Below are positions 1-8,287 of a stretch of DNA of 64,000 nucleotides, piece by piece. This DNA is from Mycobacterium shimoidei. Lineage in GTDB: Bacteria > Actinomycetota > Actinomycetes > Mycobacteriales > Mycobacteriaceae. The stretch spans positions 1 through 64,000 of the forward strand of contig LQPU01000049.1 in the NCBI GenBank assembly GCA_002101905.1. Reading direction: 5' to 3'. A model generated the notes under the pieces. It did no database searches. It was not told where the DNA came from and saw nothing but the letters and a program-made list of their open reading frames with translations. The position numbers were made by a program, and so were the translations under genes. Numbering within the stretch: position 1 is the first letter of the stretch; every line of letters starts with the position of its first letter.

Positions 1-1213
1 GTGGTGGCGGGGGCGCCAGCCACGGCGGTGGTGCCGGGGGCGGCAACGCCGCGAGCCACGGCGGTTGTCCGGGCTGCGGCTGCATGCTGTCCTGCGGCCC
101 GATGCAGATCACCGTGCAGTTCGACGCGCGCGGAGCGGTCTGCTGCTGCAGCCACGGCCACATCGGTTGCTGTGGGGACGCCCCGGGTGGCCCGAAGTCG
201 ATCAGCGGCGTTCGCGCCAGCGGGTCGGTGGATGGCAGGCCGTGGATGTTGAGCGGCAGGTCCGGGCCGAGGCCCTCGGGCTTTTCCAGATGCTCCAGGC
301 GCATGTCGGCCAGCGGTGGCGCGGGCCCGGTCAGCGGCGGCAAGTCGACCGGCACCACGCCGGTGGCGTACGCCGCCGCCCAGCCCAGCACGTTCTGGGC
401 ATACGGCATCGAGTTGTTGTAGCGCAGGATCGCCGCCAGCACCTGCTGTTGGTCGCGCAGGTTCAACCCGCCGCTGCACAGATACCGGGCGGCCGCCAGC
501 GTGGAGTCGTAGAGGTTCTGCGGATCGGCGACACCGTCGCCGTCGCCGTCGGAGGCGTAATGCGCCCAGGTGCCGGGCAGGAATTGCATGGGTCCCATCG
601 CCCGGGCGTAGGTGACCCGTCCGTCGGTGTTGCTTTGGACGATCACCTCGTTGCCGGGCAGCGAGCCGTCCAGCGCGGGGCCGAAGATCGGTTGAATGGC
701 GGTGCCGTGGGCGTCGGTCGCCCCGCCGTTAGCGTGCATCGACTCGATGCGCCCGATGCCGGCCAGCAGGTTCCAGCTGATCCCACACGTCGGAGCGGTC
801 ACCGCCATTATCTGCTCGGCGTTGCGGTACGCCGCCAGCGCCTTCGTCGGAATACGCAGTGCGCCAGGGGCACTCACCACCATAGTCGGTGGCGGCGCCG
901 CCAAGTTGCCCGCTGCGATATGCAAAGCCTTGGGCGGATGTGCGAGCGAAATGACCAAAGGGCCCGATGGATCGCGAGAAACGGGCGCGACGGCAGCAAC
1001 CCGAGCGATGCCGTTTTCGTGCACGGTCGGTTTTGGTGTGGCCAAGGGTGGAGCTGCGGCGCTGACGGCGCCGGCGAATACCAGCGAGATGATGGCGGCT
1101 ACAACGAATACCGGGGTATCGCTTATGTGGGCTATCCGTCGGCGTATCGACTCTCGCAAGCGGGCGCTCCCAGCGAGCGCCGTGCGCTCACTTGAACGTC
1201 CCCGAAAGCGCAC
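1..1213 (-). CDS. Membrane-anchored lytic transglycosylase (Rv1230c-like), C-terminus cut by window edge
   Basis: Predicted peptidoglycan lytic transglycosylase acting in the periplasm. The frame runs off the left edge, so about 404 residues are visible and the C-terminus is missing. A basic N-terminus is followed by one hydrophobic segment (about residues 28-48, VFVVAAIISLVFAGAV). The SLT/MltB-like domain carries the presumed catalytic Glu in IGRIESMH (about residue 157) and the family motif AMGPMQFLPGTW. A Pro-rich tail (PPPAPPPW) follows. The start is taken as GTG at 1213, the only start codon after the in-frame stop upstream, with a GAGGA-like Shine-Dalgarno in front. Position and content match M. 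tuberculosis Rv1230c. The enzymatic activity is inferred from the domain. Confidence 0.8.
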   Translation of the reverse strand, partial: MRFRGRSSERTALAGSARLRESIRRRIAHISDTPVFVVAAIISLVFAGAVSAAAPPLATPKPTVHENGIARVAAVAPVSRDPSGPLVISLAHPPKALHIAAGNLAAPPPTMVVSAPGALRIPTKALAAYRNAEQIMAVTAPTCGISWNLLAGIGRIESMHANGGATDAHGTAIQPIFGPALDGSLPGNEVIVQSNTDGRVTYARAMGPMQFLPGTWAHYASDGDGDGVADPQNLYDSTLAAARYLCSGGLNLRDQQQVLAAILRYNNSMPYAQNVLGWAAAYATGVVPVDLPPLTGPAPPLADMRLEHLEKPEGLGPDLPLNIHGLPSTDPLARTPLIDFGPPGASPQQPMWPWLQQQTAPRASNCTVICIGPQDSMQPQPGQPPWLAALPPPAPPPWLAPPPP

Positions 1214-1351
1214 CCGACCGTCCTCAGTCTCCGAGCCCTATTAGGCACTTGTGAAACCACTTTGGGCCTCGTGAACTTAGTCACCATACATAACAGTTGT
1301 GGCGGCGTGTCCACAATCGCGGAGTATGTTACGAGCGCATTTTTGCTGCGG

Positions 1352-1885
1352 CTACCCGGACTTCGTGGAGCGGGCGTCCTCGCCGTGGCCTGTGCTTGCC
1401 GCGGTCGGGTGGGCCTGCTGCTCCAGGAGGCTACGCAGAGGTTCCAATTCGTGGCGTAGGTAGTCGCGTAGCTTGGCGACGTCGCCGAGCGCCAGGCGCA
1501 GCGCCGCCAATTCGCGGGCCAGGTACTCGGTGTCTGCCTTGGTCTGTTCGGCGCGGCGACGGTCCTCGTCCAGGGCAACCCGGTCGCGGTTCTCCTGGCG
1601 GTTTTGAGCCAACAAGATGAGCGGCGCCGCATAGGCGGCCTGGGTGGAAAAAGCCAGGTTGAGCAGGATGAACGGGTAAGGATCCCAGCGCAGGTTCACG
1701 GCGAAGACATTCAAAACGATCCAGGCCGCCACCACGATGGTCTGCAGCAGCAGATAGCGGCCGGTGCCGAAGAACCGGGCGACGGATTCGGTTACCGCCC
1801 CGAGGGTCTCCGGGTCGACGCGCGGCGCGCGCGTGCGTGAGGTGCGCGGGGTGTACAGGCGCTGGCGCCCCGACGGCCTGATCAC
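1352..1885 (-). CDS. DUF1003 family membrane protein (Rv1231c-like)
   Basis: Product of 177 residues. The DUF1003 core has two membrane segments (LLLQTIVVAAWIVLNVFAV and FILLNLAFSTQAAYAAPLIL), followed by the family signature LLAQNRQENRD at about residues 92-102 and a charged, probably coiled-coil tail. The start codon overlaps the stop of the upstream gene by 4 bp (ATGA), so the two are almost certainly co-transcribed and translationally coupled. The pairing of a DUF1003 protein with an MgtE-N/CBS protein is conserved in mycobacteria and suggests a role in divalent cation handling, but no function is established for DUF1003. Confidence 0.85.
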   Translation of the reverse strand: MIRPSGRQRLYTPRTSRTRAPRVDPETLGAVTESVARFFGTGRYLLLQTIVVAAWIVLNVFAVNLRWDPYPFILLNLAFSTQAAYAAPLILLAQNRQENRDRVALDEDRRRAEQTKADTEYLARELAALRLALGDVAKLRDYLRHELEPLRSLLEQQAHPTAASTGHGEDARSTKSG

Positions 1886-3177
1886 GATGACCCACCGGCC
1901 GCGTCCAGCACCGGTTCTTCGGCGCGCTCCCGCCAGTCATCCGGCAGCAAATGGTCGAGCACGTCGTCCACGGTCACCGCACCCAGCAGGTGCTGCTGGT
2001 CGTCTACAACCGGCCCGCAGACTAGGTCGTAAGCAGCAAAGTACCGGGTCAGTGCCGGCAACGAGGTTTCCGGCGCCAGCGAGGGCAGGTCGGTGTCCAG
2101 GATTCCGCCGACCAGTGTGGCCGGTGGCTCGCGCAGCAACCGCTGCAACGGCACACAACCCAGGTACTGCCCGGTCGGCGTCGCGGTGGGCGGGCGCACC
2201 ACGAACACCAGTGACGACAGTGGCGTGGGGACGTCAGAGTCACGGACCCGGGCCAGCGCTTCGGCGACCGACGTGTCAGGGGTCAGCACCACCGGGTCAG
2301 ACGTCATCAAGCCGCCCGCGCTGTTGGGGGAGTGCGTCAGCAGTCGTCGCACCGGATCGGACTCCCCGGGGTCCATCCGGCGCAGCAATACCTCGGCCTC
2401 GGAGGGATTCATCACCCCGAGCAGATCCGCGGCGTCGTCGGGATCCATCTTTTCGAGCACGAAGGCCGCGCGTTCGTTGCCCAGCTGAGCTATCACATCG
2501 GCCTGATCCTGTTCGGGCAGCTCCTGCAAGATGTCGGCCAGCCGCTCGTCATCCAGCGCCTTGATCACCTCGTAGCGCCGTTTCGGTGGCAGCTCGCGCA
2601 GGGCGTCGGCGACCTCGATCGGCCGCCACTCCTCGAACTGGTGCAGCAGCTGCGCCACACCCTGTCCCGGCATTGCCAGTGCCGATGGCGTCAGACCCAC
2701 CACGTTGTCCCAGTCCACGACGTAGACGTTTGCGCGCCGACCCAGCCGGCGGGAGTTGCGAACGGCGACGCGGGTCACCACCCAGTCGCGGGTGCGGGTC
2801 TGTTCGATGCCGAGGTCGGTGACCACGACGTCGGTATCGGCCAGCTGCGGCAGCTCGGGATCGTCGACCCGGACTTTGGTGTCCAGAACCTGTCCCAGCA
2901 CCAGCACTTCGCCGGGCCGCTGCTCGAACCGGTGCAGCGACACGCTGGTGGTGTTCAGCGTCACCGCATTCGGCTCAATTGCGGCGACCCGACCCATGGG
3001 CAGGAAAATCCTTCGGCGAGAAGGCAATTCGACGACAAGACCGAGTACCCGTGGTTGTCGACGAACAATGCTGATGCTGATGACGACATCGCGTACCCGG
3101 CCGACTGACTCGCCCAACGGGCCCAGCACCAGCATGCGCGCAAGCCGTGCTGCGTACACCCGGTTGATCGACGTCAT
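1882..3177 (-). CDS. PRC-barrel / MgtE N-terminal / CBS-pair protein without a channel domain (Rv1232c-like)
   Basis: Product of 431 residues. Residues about 5-160 contain PRC-barrel-like beta segments (LGPLGESVGRVRDVVI; VLDTKVRVDDPEL). Residues about 175-280 are an MgtE N domain of leucine-rich helical repeats (LRELPPKRRYEVIKALDDE, ILQELPEQDQADVIAQL, EKMDPDDAADLLGVM). A CBS pair follows to the end. The membrane pore of true MgtE magnesium channels is absent, so this is at most a soluble sensor or regulatory relative. It is the first gene of a two-gene operon with the DUF1003 gene. ATG at 3177 is preceded by a -10 box (see 3185-3190) and no Shine-Dalgarno, so a leaderless transcript is likely. 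Confidence 0.85.
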   Translation of the reverse strand: MTSINRVYAARLARMLVLGPLGESVGRVRDVVISISIVRRQPRVLGLVVELPSRRRIFLPMGRVAAIEPNAVTLNTTSVSLHRFEQRPGEVLVLGQVLDTKVRVDDPELPQLADTDVVVTDLGIEQTRTRDWVVTRVAVRNSRRLGRRANVYVVDWDNVVGLTPSALAMPGQGVAQLLHQFEEWRPIEVADALRELPPKRRYEVIKALDDERLADILQELPEQDQADVIAQLGNERAAFVLEKMDPDDAADLLGVMNPSEAEVLLRRMDPGESDPVRRLLTHSPNSAGGLMTSDPVVLTPDTSVAEALARVRDSDVPTPLSSLVFVVRPPTATPTGQYLGCVPLQRLLREPPATLVGGILDTDLPSLAPETSLPALTRYFAAYDLVCGPVVDDQQHLLGAVTVDDVLDHLLPDDWRERAEEPVLDAAGGSS

Positions 3178-3184
3178 GATTCAA

Positions 3185-3190
3185 ACTGTA
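3185..3190 (-). promoter_or_regulatory. -10 box for a leaderless transcript of the MgtE_N/CBS gene
   Basis: On the minus strand TACAGT ends 7 nt before the ATG at 3177 and no Shine-Dalgarno is present. This is the spacing expected when transcription starts at the start codon. The divergent gap to the lyase gene is only 21 bp, so the lyase promoter must lie elsewhere, probably inside this gene. Confidence 0.45.
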
Positions 3191-3198
3191 GGAGTGAA

Positions 3199-4176
3199 AT
3201 GGTGAATAACGCTTATCGACCCCGGCGAACGTGCCTATCGGTCCCCGGCAGCAGCCAGAAGATGATCGAAAAGGCCAAGGCGCTGCCGGCAGACGAAGTC
3301 TTCCTCGACCTCGAGGATGCGGTCGCACCCGACGCCAAAGCGACGGCGCGCACCCGGGTGGCTGCAGCGCTCACCGAGCCCGGCTGGGGTGGGCAGTTGC
3401 GCGGCGTCCGGGTCAACGGCTGGACCACACCGTGGACGCACGCAGACATCATCGAAGTGGTGGCAGCTGTCGGTGCTGCGCCCGAGGCGACGCTGGATGT
3501 TGTTGTGCTGCCGAAGGTTTCCGACGCCTCACACGTCACCGCGCTCGACCTGCTGCTCACCCAGTTGGAGACAATCCACGGATTGGAAGTGGGTGGCATC
3601 GGCATCGATGCACAGATCGAGGATGCCCGCGGGCTGCTGAACGCCGACGCAATCGCCGCCGCACCGCGGGTGCAGGCGCTGGTGCTGGGCCCCGCCGACC
3701 TGATGGCCAGCCTCAACACCCGCACGTTGGTTGTCGGTGAGCAGCCCGAGGGCTACGACGTCGGCGACGCCTACCACCACGCGTTGATGACGATTCTGGT
3801 AGCCGCGCGCGCTCACGGTGTCGCCGCCGTCGACGGTCCGTACCTGAAGGTGCGCGATATCGAGGGATTCCGGCGGGTGGCGGGCCGGTCCGCGGCGCTG
3901 GGCTACGACGGCAAATGGGTGCTGCATCCGGATCAGATCGCGGCCGGCAACGAAATTTTCAGCCCCCGCCAGGATGAATACGATCACGCCGAGCTGATCT
4001 TGGAAGCCTACGAATGGCATACCTCGAGCGCAGGCGGTGCGCGCGGGGCGGTCATGCTCGGTGACGAGATGATCGACGAGGCCAGCCGAAAGATGGCGTT
4101 GGTCATCGCGGCCAAAGGCCGCGCCGCCGGCATGCAGCGGCAGTCGAAGCGCTTCGAGCCGCCAACGGGTGGCTAG
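3199..4176 (+). CDS. HpcH/HpaI (CitE-like) CoA-ester lyase
   Basis: Product of 325 residues of the aldolase/citrate lyase family that cleaves or forms acyl-CoA thioesters such as malyl-CoA or citramalyl-CoA. Visible family motifs are the N-terminal RRTCLSVPGSS, the metal-binding region FLDLEDAVAPD (about residues 35-45), the stretch IEDARGLLNADAIAA and GYDGKWVLHPDQI near residue 240. Substrate cannot be read from sequence; L-malyl-CoA or beta-methylmalyl-CoA lyase is possible. The start has a good Shine-Dalgarno (GGAG, spacing about 7). It is divergent from the MgtE_N/CBS gene. Its stop overlaps the stop of the following convergent gene within a shared CTAG (4173-4176). I do not remember a gene here in M. 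tuberculosis. Confidence 0.85.
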   Translation: MVNNAYRPRRTCLSVPGSSQKMIEKAKALPADEVFLDLEDAVAPDAKATARTRVAAALTEPGWGGQLRGVRVNGWTTPWTHADIIEVVAAVGAAPEATLDVVVLPKVSDASHVTALDLLLTQLETIHGLEVGGIGIDAQIEDARGLLNADAIAAAPRVQALVLGPADLMASLNTRTLVVGEQPEGYDVGDAYHHALMTILVAARAHGVAAVDGPYLKVRDIEGFRRVAGRSAALGYDGKWVLHPDQIAAGNEIFSPRQDEYDHAELILEAYEWHTSSAGGARGAVMLGDEMIDEASRKMALVIAAKGRAAGMQRQSKRFEPPTGG

Positions 4177-4694
4177 GTGGCTGTGCGGATCATCAGGACA
4201 AAGATGATCCAGGCCATCACCGACAGCACCAGCGCGACCGCGCCGATACTGATGCCGGCGATGGCCAGACCGCGTCCGGGTTGGGACGTTTCGCTGATCT
4301 GGTTGAGCGCAACGATGCCGAACACGATTCCGGCGATCCACCCCGCGACGCCGATATAACACAGAAACACCAGCGGAAATCCCATGATCGAGGTCATCAG
4401 CGACGCGATCGCCATGCTGTTGGTGCCGGCAGGCGGGGGTCGGTACGGGTTGTAGGGATCGGCGTATCCATAGCCCCCATAGCCCCCGTAGCCTCCATGG
4501 CCTCCGTAGCCGGGATATGCCGGATATCCACCCGATCCGGGGTAGGGGCCCGCCGGGTATCCGTACGGCGGTTGTGGTGGTGGATAGTCCGGGTAATCCA
4601 GGGGCGCCGGGGGATCGACCGGTGCGGGTGGGTTATCCCATCGTGGGTATTGTTCGCCGCCGAAATTATGAAACGGCTGGTCGGGGCCGGCCAT
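4173..4694 (-). CDS. DUF4190 membrane protein with Pro/Tyr/Gly-rich N-terminus (Rv1233c-like)
   Basis: Product of 173 residues from the ATG at 4694 (MAGPDQPF). Residues about 10-95 are low-complexity and rich in Pro, Gly and Tyr (PYGYPAGPYPGSGGY; repeated GGYGGYG units). Two hydrophobic segments then make up the DUF4190 domain (SMAIASLMTSIMGFPLVFL and AIAGISIGAVALVLSVMAW). It starts 5 bp after the stop of the upstream paralogue, so both are in one transcript. Its domain is clearly related to that of the neighbour (ALNQI, GLAIAGISIG against ALNQI, GLAVAGIAIG), indicating a tandem duplication. The stop codon overlaps that of the convergent lyase. Function unknown. Confidence 0.8.
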   Translation of the reverse strand: MAGPDQPFHNFGGEQYPRWDNPPAPVDPPAPLDYPDYPPPQPPYGYPAGPYPGSGGYPAYPGYGGHGGYGGYGGYGYADPYNPYRPPPAGTNSMAIASLMTSIMGFPLVFLCYIGVAGWIAGIVFGIVALNQISETSQPGRGLAIAGISIGAVALVLSVMAWIIFVLMIRTAT

Positions 4695-4699
4695 GGTCG

Positions 4700-5242
4700 C
4701 TAGCGCACGCCGAACGTGCGCGGGCCCAACGTGATGGCGGCGATCAGGTAGACGACGAGGACCACGACGCCGATCGCGATACCGGCGACGGCCAGGCCGT
4801 ATCCCTGTTGCCGAGTCTGCTTGATCTGGTTGAGTGCAATGGCGCCGAGCACGATGCCGACGACACCGGACAGACAGAAGACCCAACCAATCAGCGAGGC
4901 AACCAACGAGGCGATCGCCAGCGCGTTGGTTGTGGGTGGTTGGCCATAGCCGCCTGTGTAATCGGGGTAGCCGCCGGGCTGCGGCGGAGCCCCGTAACCG
5001 CCGGCAGACGCGCGGTAGTCGGCAGGCGGAGGCGGGTATGGCGACCCGCCGTAGCTTCCAGGCGCGTAGCCGGGGGGCGGTCCACCCGGCGGTGGATAGG
5101 AGGGCGGCGGGTAGGCCGGAGGCGGATAGCCGGCTGACGGCGGCGGGAAGTTGCCCGTGTTTTGCTGGGGCTGCTGGGGTTGGGAGGGCTGGTCTGGGCG
5201 GTCTTGCGCTTTCTCGTCGGGGTCGCCGCCAGGAACTGTCAT
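4700..5242 (-). CDS. DUF4190 membrane protein, tandem paralogue
   Basis: Product of 180 residues. The N-terminal 90 residues are Pro/Gln/Tyr-rich with repeated PPPxYPPP-type units. Two membrane segments follow (ALAIASLVASLIGWVFCL and AVAGIAIGVVVLVVYLIAAI) in a DUF4190 arrangement. It is the first gene of the pair. Immediately upstream lie two copies of a 12-bp element that contains a TAGTTT -10 box ending 6 nt before the ATG, so the mRNA is probably leaderless. The same architecture (disordered Pro/Tyr-rich segment plus small membrane anchor) is common in actinobacterial envelope proteins, but no specific role can be assigned. Confidence 0.8.
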   Translation of the reverse strand: MTVPGGDPDEKAQDRPDQPSQPQQPQQNTGNFPPPSAGYPPPAYPPPSYPPPGGPPPGYAPGSYGGSPYPPPPADYRASAGGYGAPPQPGGYPDYTGGYGQPPTTNALAIASLVASLIGWVFCLSGVVGIVLGAIALNQIKQTRQQGYGLAVAGIAIGVVVLVVYLIAAITLGPRTFGVR

Positions 5243-5243
5243 G

Positions 5244-5269
5244 CTTTCAAACTAGACCTTTCAAACTAG
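5244..5269 (-). promoter_or_regulatory. Duplicated 12-bp promoter core upstream of the DUF4190 pair
   Basis: Read on the minus strand, CTAGTTTGAAAG occurs twice, at 5269-5258 and 5255-5244, separated by 2 bp. The second copy is followed by one base and then the ATG. TAGTTT in the proximal copy (5254-5249) ends 6 nt before the start codon, matching a leaderless -10 element. The distal copy would be a second -10 exactly 14 bp upstream. Confidence 0.5.
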
Positions 5270-5374
5270 GCGATGTGTGCCGGATGCGGACCATCACAAT
5301 TACTGGCGGCACACAGCGCCGTCGACCCAGCGCGGCGTGTCGCCAGTTGGTACTCCGCAGAGGAGAATAGGACC

Positions 5375-5902
5375 ATGACCAGCCCCTTCCAGCCCGGACA
5401 AGTTCCCGGCGCCACTCCCGCCAGCCCAGCCGCGGGGCGCCGCGGAGCGCCCGGATTGCCGACGCCCCCGAAGGGCTGGCCGGTGGGCTCGTACCCCACC
5501 TATGCCGAGGCGCAGCGAGCGGTCGACTACCTCTCCGATCAAGATTTCCCGGTCCAGCAAGTGACGATCGTCGGCGTCGACCTCATGCAAGTCGAACGAG
5601 TAACCGGTCGGCTGACCTGGCCGAAAGTTCTGGGAGGCGGGGTGATCTCCGGCGCCTGGCTGGGCCTGTTCATCGGATTGGTGCTGGGCTTTTTCAGCCC
5701 GAACCCGTGGGCCGCACTGGGCACCGGCTTTATCGCCGGGGTGTTCTTCGGCCTGATCACTTCGGCCGTCCCGTATGCGATGGCACGCGGAACACGCGAT
5801 TTCAGCTCGACCATGCAGCTGGTGGCCGGGCGTTACGACGTACTGTGTGACCCGCAGAATGCCGAGAAGGCCCGCGACCTGCTGGCCCGCCTGGCGATCT
5901 GA
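5375..5902 (+). CDS. Gsp17M-like membrane protein (Rv1234-like)
   Basis: Product of 175 residues from the ATG at 5375, chosen because GAGGAGAAT lies just upstream. The length matches M. tuberculosis Rv1234. A Pro/Ala-rich N-terminus (to about residue 40) precedes a domain like that of general stress protein 17M (GSYPTYAEAQRAVDYL ... VQQVTIVGVDL, about residues 45-75). A membrane hairpin follows (LGGGVISGAWLGLFIGLVLG and ALGTGFIAGVFFGLI), then a short soluble end. It is divergent from the DUF4190 pair and lies 91 bp upstream of lpqY. No experimental function is known to me. Confidence 0.8.
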   Translation: MTSPFQPGQVPGATPASPAAGRRGAPGLPTPPKGWPVGSYPTYAEAQRAVDYLSDQDFPVQQVTIVGVDLMQVERVTGRLTWPKVLGGGVISGAWLGLFIGLVLGFFSPNPWAALGTGFIAGVFFGLITSAVPYAMARGTRDFSSTMQLVAGRYDVLCDPQNAEKARDLLARLAI

Positions 5903-5924
5903 CGGGCGGCCAAACCGCGGCGTG

Positions 5925-5954
5925 TTGCGTATCACGCGCGCGGGCCTCTACCGT
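5925..5954 (+). promoter_or_regulatory. Candidate sigma-A-type promoter of lpqY-sugABC
   Basis: TTGCGT (5925-5930) and TACCGT (5949-5954) are separated by 18 bp in the 91-bp gap before lpqY. The predicted start near 5961 leaves a leader of about 33 nt that holds the AGAGAGG Shine-Dalgarno. The assignment is by pattern only. Confidence 0.3.
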
Positions 5955-5993
5955 TCTGGCGCGGGACAACCGCATGAAGAGAAGAGAGGCGGT

Positions 5994-7403
5994 GTGGTGG
6001 CGAGTCGCAGCCGCGTATGGCGGTTGGGCGCAGCCGTGTTGGCAACGCTGACCACCGTTGCACTGTCCTCATGCGGGACCGCCGACAACGGCGTGGTGGT
6101 CAGCCTCTACACACCGGCCAACGAAGCAGCGACGTTCACCGCACTTGCTCAGCGATGCAACGAGCAGGTCGGCGGGCGGTTCACTATCCGGCAGTACAGC
6201 TTGCCCCGCTCGGCTGACGACCAGCGGCTACAACTGGCTCGTCGACTCACCGGCAACGACCGCACGCTGGACGTGATGGCCATCGACGTGGTGTGGACCG
6301 CGGAGTTCGCCGACGCGGGCTGGGTGCTGCCGCTGTCGGACGATCCTGCCGGTCGCGCGGAGGCCGACGCCACCGCCGACACGCTGCCCGGCCCGCTGGC
6401 GACCGCCCGTCGTCTCCACAAGCTGTACGCCGCACCGATCACTACCAATACTCAATTACTTTGGTACCGAGCGGATTTGATAGACAAGCCACCGATCACC
6501 TGGGACGCCGTGGTGGCTGAGGCAAGCCGGCTGCATGCCGCGGGTAAACCCAGTTGGATCGGCGTGCAAGCCAAGCAGTACGAGGGGCTCGTGGTGTGGT
6601 TCAACACGTTGCTGGCCAGCGCCGGCGGCCGTGTGCTTTCCGACGACGGCACCTCCGTCACGCTGACCGACACGCCTGCGCACCGGGCCGCGACAATCAA
6701 GGCACTGCAAATCCTCAAGGCGGTGGCCACTGCGCCCGGCGCCGACCCGTCCATCACCCAGACCGACGAAGGCACCGCCCGGTTGGCGCTCGAGCAAGGC
6801 AAGGCCGCGCTGGAAGTCAACTGGCCGTTTGTGCTGCCTTCCATGCTGGAGAACGCGGTCAAAGGTGGGGTGGCGTTTCTACCACTCGACAGGCGGCCAG
6901 AGCTGGCGGGCAGCATCGACAGCGCGGGCAACTTCGCGCCGACTGTTCAGCAGTTCCGCACGGCCTACGACGCGAGCCAGCGGGTGTTCAGATTCGCCGG
7001 TTATCCCGCTGTGCAAGCCGGCCGGCCGGCCCAGGTGACGATCGGGGGGTTGAATTTGGCGGTGGCCAGGACGACCCGCCATCGGGCCGAGGCCTTCGAG
7101 GCGGTGCGCTGCCTGCGCAGCCTGCCGAATCAGAAGTACATCTCGATCGAAGGTGGTCTGCCCGCGGCGCGGGCATCGCTGTACTCCGACCCGCAGTTCC
7201 AGGCCGCCTATCCGATGTACGACGTCATTCGTCAGCAACTCACCAATGCTGCGGTGCGCCCGGAGACACCGCTGTACCAAGCGGTCTCGACCAGGATCTC
7301 GGCGACGTTGGCTCCCATCACGAAGATCGACCCGGAGACGACGGCTGACGCGCTGACCGAGCAGGTGCAAAAGGCCATCGACGGGAAAGGGCTGATCCCA
7401 TGA
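5994..7403 (+). CDS. lpqY: Trehalose ABC importer substrate-binding lipoprotein LpqY
   Basis: Extracytoplasmic binding lipoprotein that captures trehalose released during mycolate transfer, for recycling by SugABC. It has 469 residues; M. tuberculosis LpqY has 468 and is nearly collinear. The signal peptide ends in the lipobox ALSSC with Cys at residue 27. The body shows conserved stretches such as LDVMAIDVVWTAEFADAGW, HKLYAAPITTNTQLLWYR and GKAALEVNWPF. GTG at 5994 is chosen for length agreement; GTG at 5997 sits at a better distance from AGAGAGG (5983-5989) and is equally possible. It is the first gene of the importer operon; its stop overlaps the sugA start by 4 bp. Confidence 0.95.
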   Translation: MVASRSRVWRLGAAVLATLTTVALSSCGTADNGVVVSLYTPANEAATFTALAQRCNEQVGGRFTIRQYSLPRSADDQRLQLARRLTGNDRTLDVMAIDVVWTAEFADAGWVLPLSDDPAGRAEADATADTLPGPLATARRLHKLYAAPITTNTQLLWYRADLIDKPPITWDAVVAEASRLHAAGKPSWIGVQAKQYEGLVVWFNTLLASAGGRVLSDDGTSVTLTDTPAHRAATIKALQILKAVATAPGADPSITQTDEGTARLALEQGKAALEVNWPFVLPSMLENAVKGGVAFLPLDRRPELAGSIDSAGNFAPTVQQFRTAYDASQRVFRFAGYPAVQAGRPAQVTIGGLNLAVARTTRHRAEAFEAVRCLRSLPNQKYISIEGGLPAARASLYSDPQFQAAYPMYDVIRQQLTNAAVRPETPLYQAVSTRISATLAPITKIDPETTADALTEQVQKAIDGKGLIP

Positions 7404-8287
7404 CCGCGGCGGCTCCCGAGAGCCGTTCGGAGCGGCGTCTGGCGTTTTTTCTGGTCGGTCCTGCGGCGATGCTGATGCTGGCGGTCACGGCCTACCCGAT
7501 CGGGTATGCCGCCTGGCTGAGCCTGCAGCGTTACAGCTTTGCCACGCCGGAGAACACCGCCTTTGTGGGGCTGGCCAACTACCAGACCATCTTGACCGAC
7601 CGGTTGTGGTGGACGGCGCTGGCGGTGACGCTGGCCATCACGGCCATTTCGGTGGCGATCGAGTTTGCGCTGGGCCTTGCGGCCGCGCTGGTGATGCACC
7701 GGACGCTGGTGGGCAAAGGTGTCGTGCGCACCGCGGTCTTGATCCCCTACGGCATCGTCACCGTCGCCGCGTCGTACAGCTGGTATTACGCGTGGACGCC
7801 GGGCACCGGGTATCTGGCGAACTTGCTGCCCCAAGGTGCCGCGCCGTTGACCGCGCAGATCCCGTCGCTGGCGATCATCATCTTGGCAGAGGTCTGGAAG
7901 ACGACGCCGTTCATGGCGCTGCTGCTGCTGGCCGGGCTGGCGTTGGTGCCCGACGATCTGCTGAAGGCCGCCCAGGTCGACGGCGCCGGCGCCTGGCGGC
8001 GACTGTTCAAAGTCATCCTGCCGTTGATGAAACCGGCGATCGTGGTGGCCTTGCTGTTCCGCACCCTGGATGCGTTCCGGATCTTCGACAACATCTATAT
8101 CCTCACCGGGGGCTCAAACCACACCGGCTCGGTGTCGATACTGGGCTACGACAACTTGTTCAAGGGCTTCAATGTGGGTCTGGGGTCGGCGATTTCAGTG
8201 TTGATATTCCTGTGCGTGGCCCTGATCGCGTTGATTTTCATCAAGGTTTTCGGTGCCGCGGCGCCCGGTGGTGACGGTCGTGGTTGA
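7400..8287 (+). CDS. sugA: Trehalose importer permease SugA
   Basis: Inner-membrane permease of the LpqY-SugABC trehalose recycling system, 295 residues with six predicted helices of the MalF type. The EAA loop that docks the ATPase is visible as DLLKAAQVDGAGAWRRLFKVILPLMKP (about residues 190-216). Sequence is very close to M. tuberculosis SugA (for example FRTLDAFRIFDNIYILTGGS), with a somewhat shorter N-terminus. Its ATG overlaps the lpqY stop (ATGA) and its end overlaps the sugB start, so the operon is translationally coupled throughout. Confidence 0.95.
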   Translation: MTAAAPESRSERRLAFFLVGPAAMLMLAVTAYPIGYAAWLSLQRYSFATPENTAFVGLANYQTILTDRLWWTALAVTLAITAISVAIEFALGLAAALVMHRTLVGKGVVRTAVLIPYGIVTVAASYSWYYAWTPGTGYLANLLPQGAAPLTAQIPSLAIIILAEVWKTTPFMALLLLAGLALVPDDLLKAAQVDGAGAWRRLFKVILPLMKPAIVVALLFRTLDAFRIFDNIYILTGGSNHTGSVSILGYDNLFKGFNVGLGSAISVLIFLCVALIALIFIKVFGAAAPGGDGRG

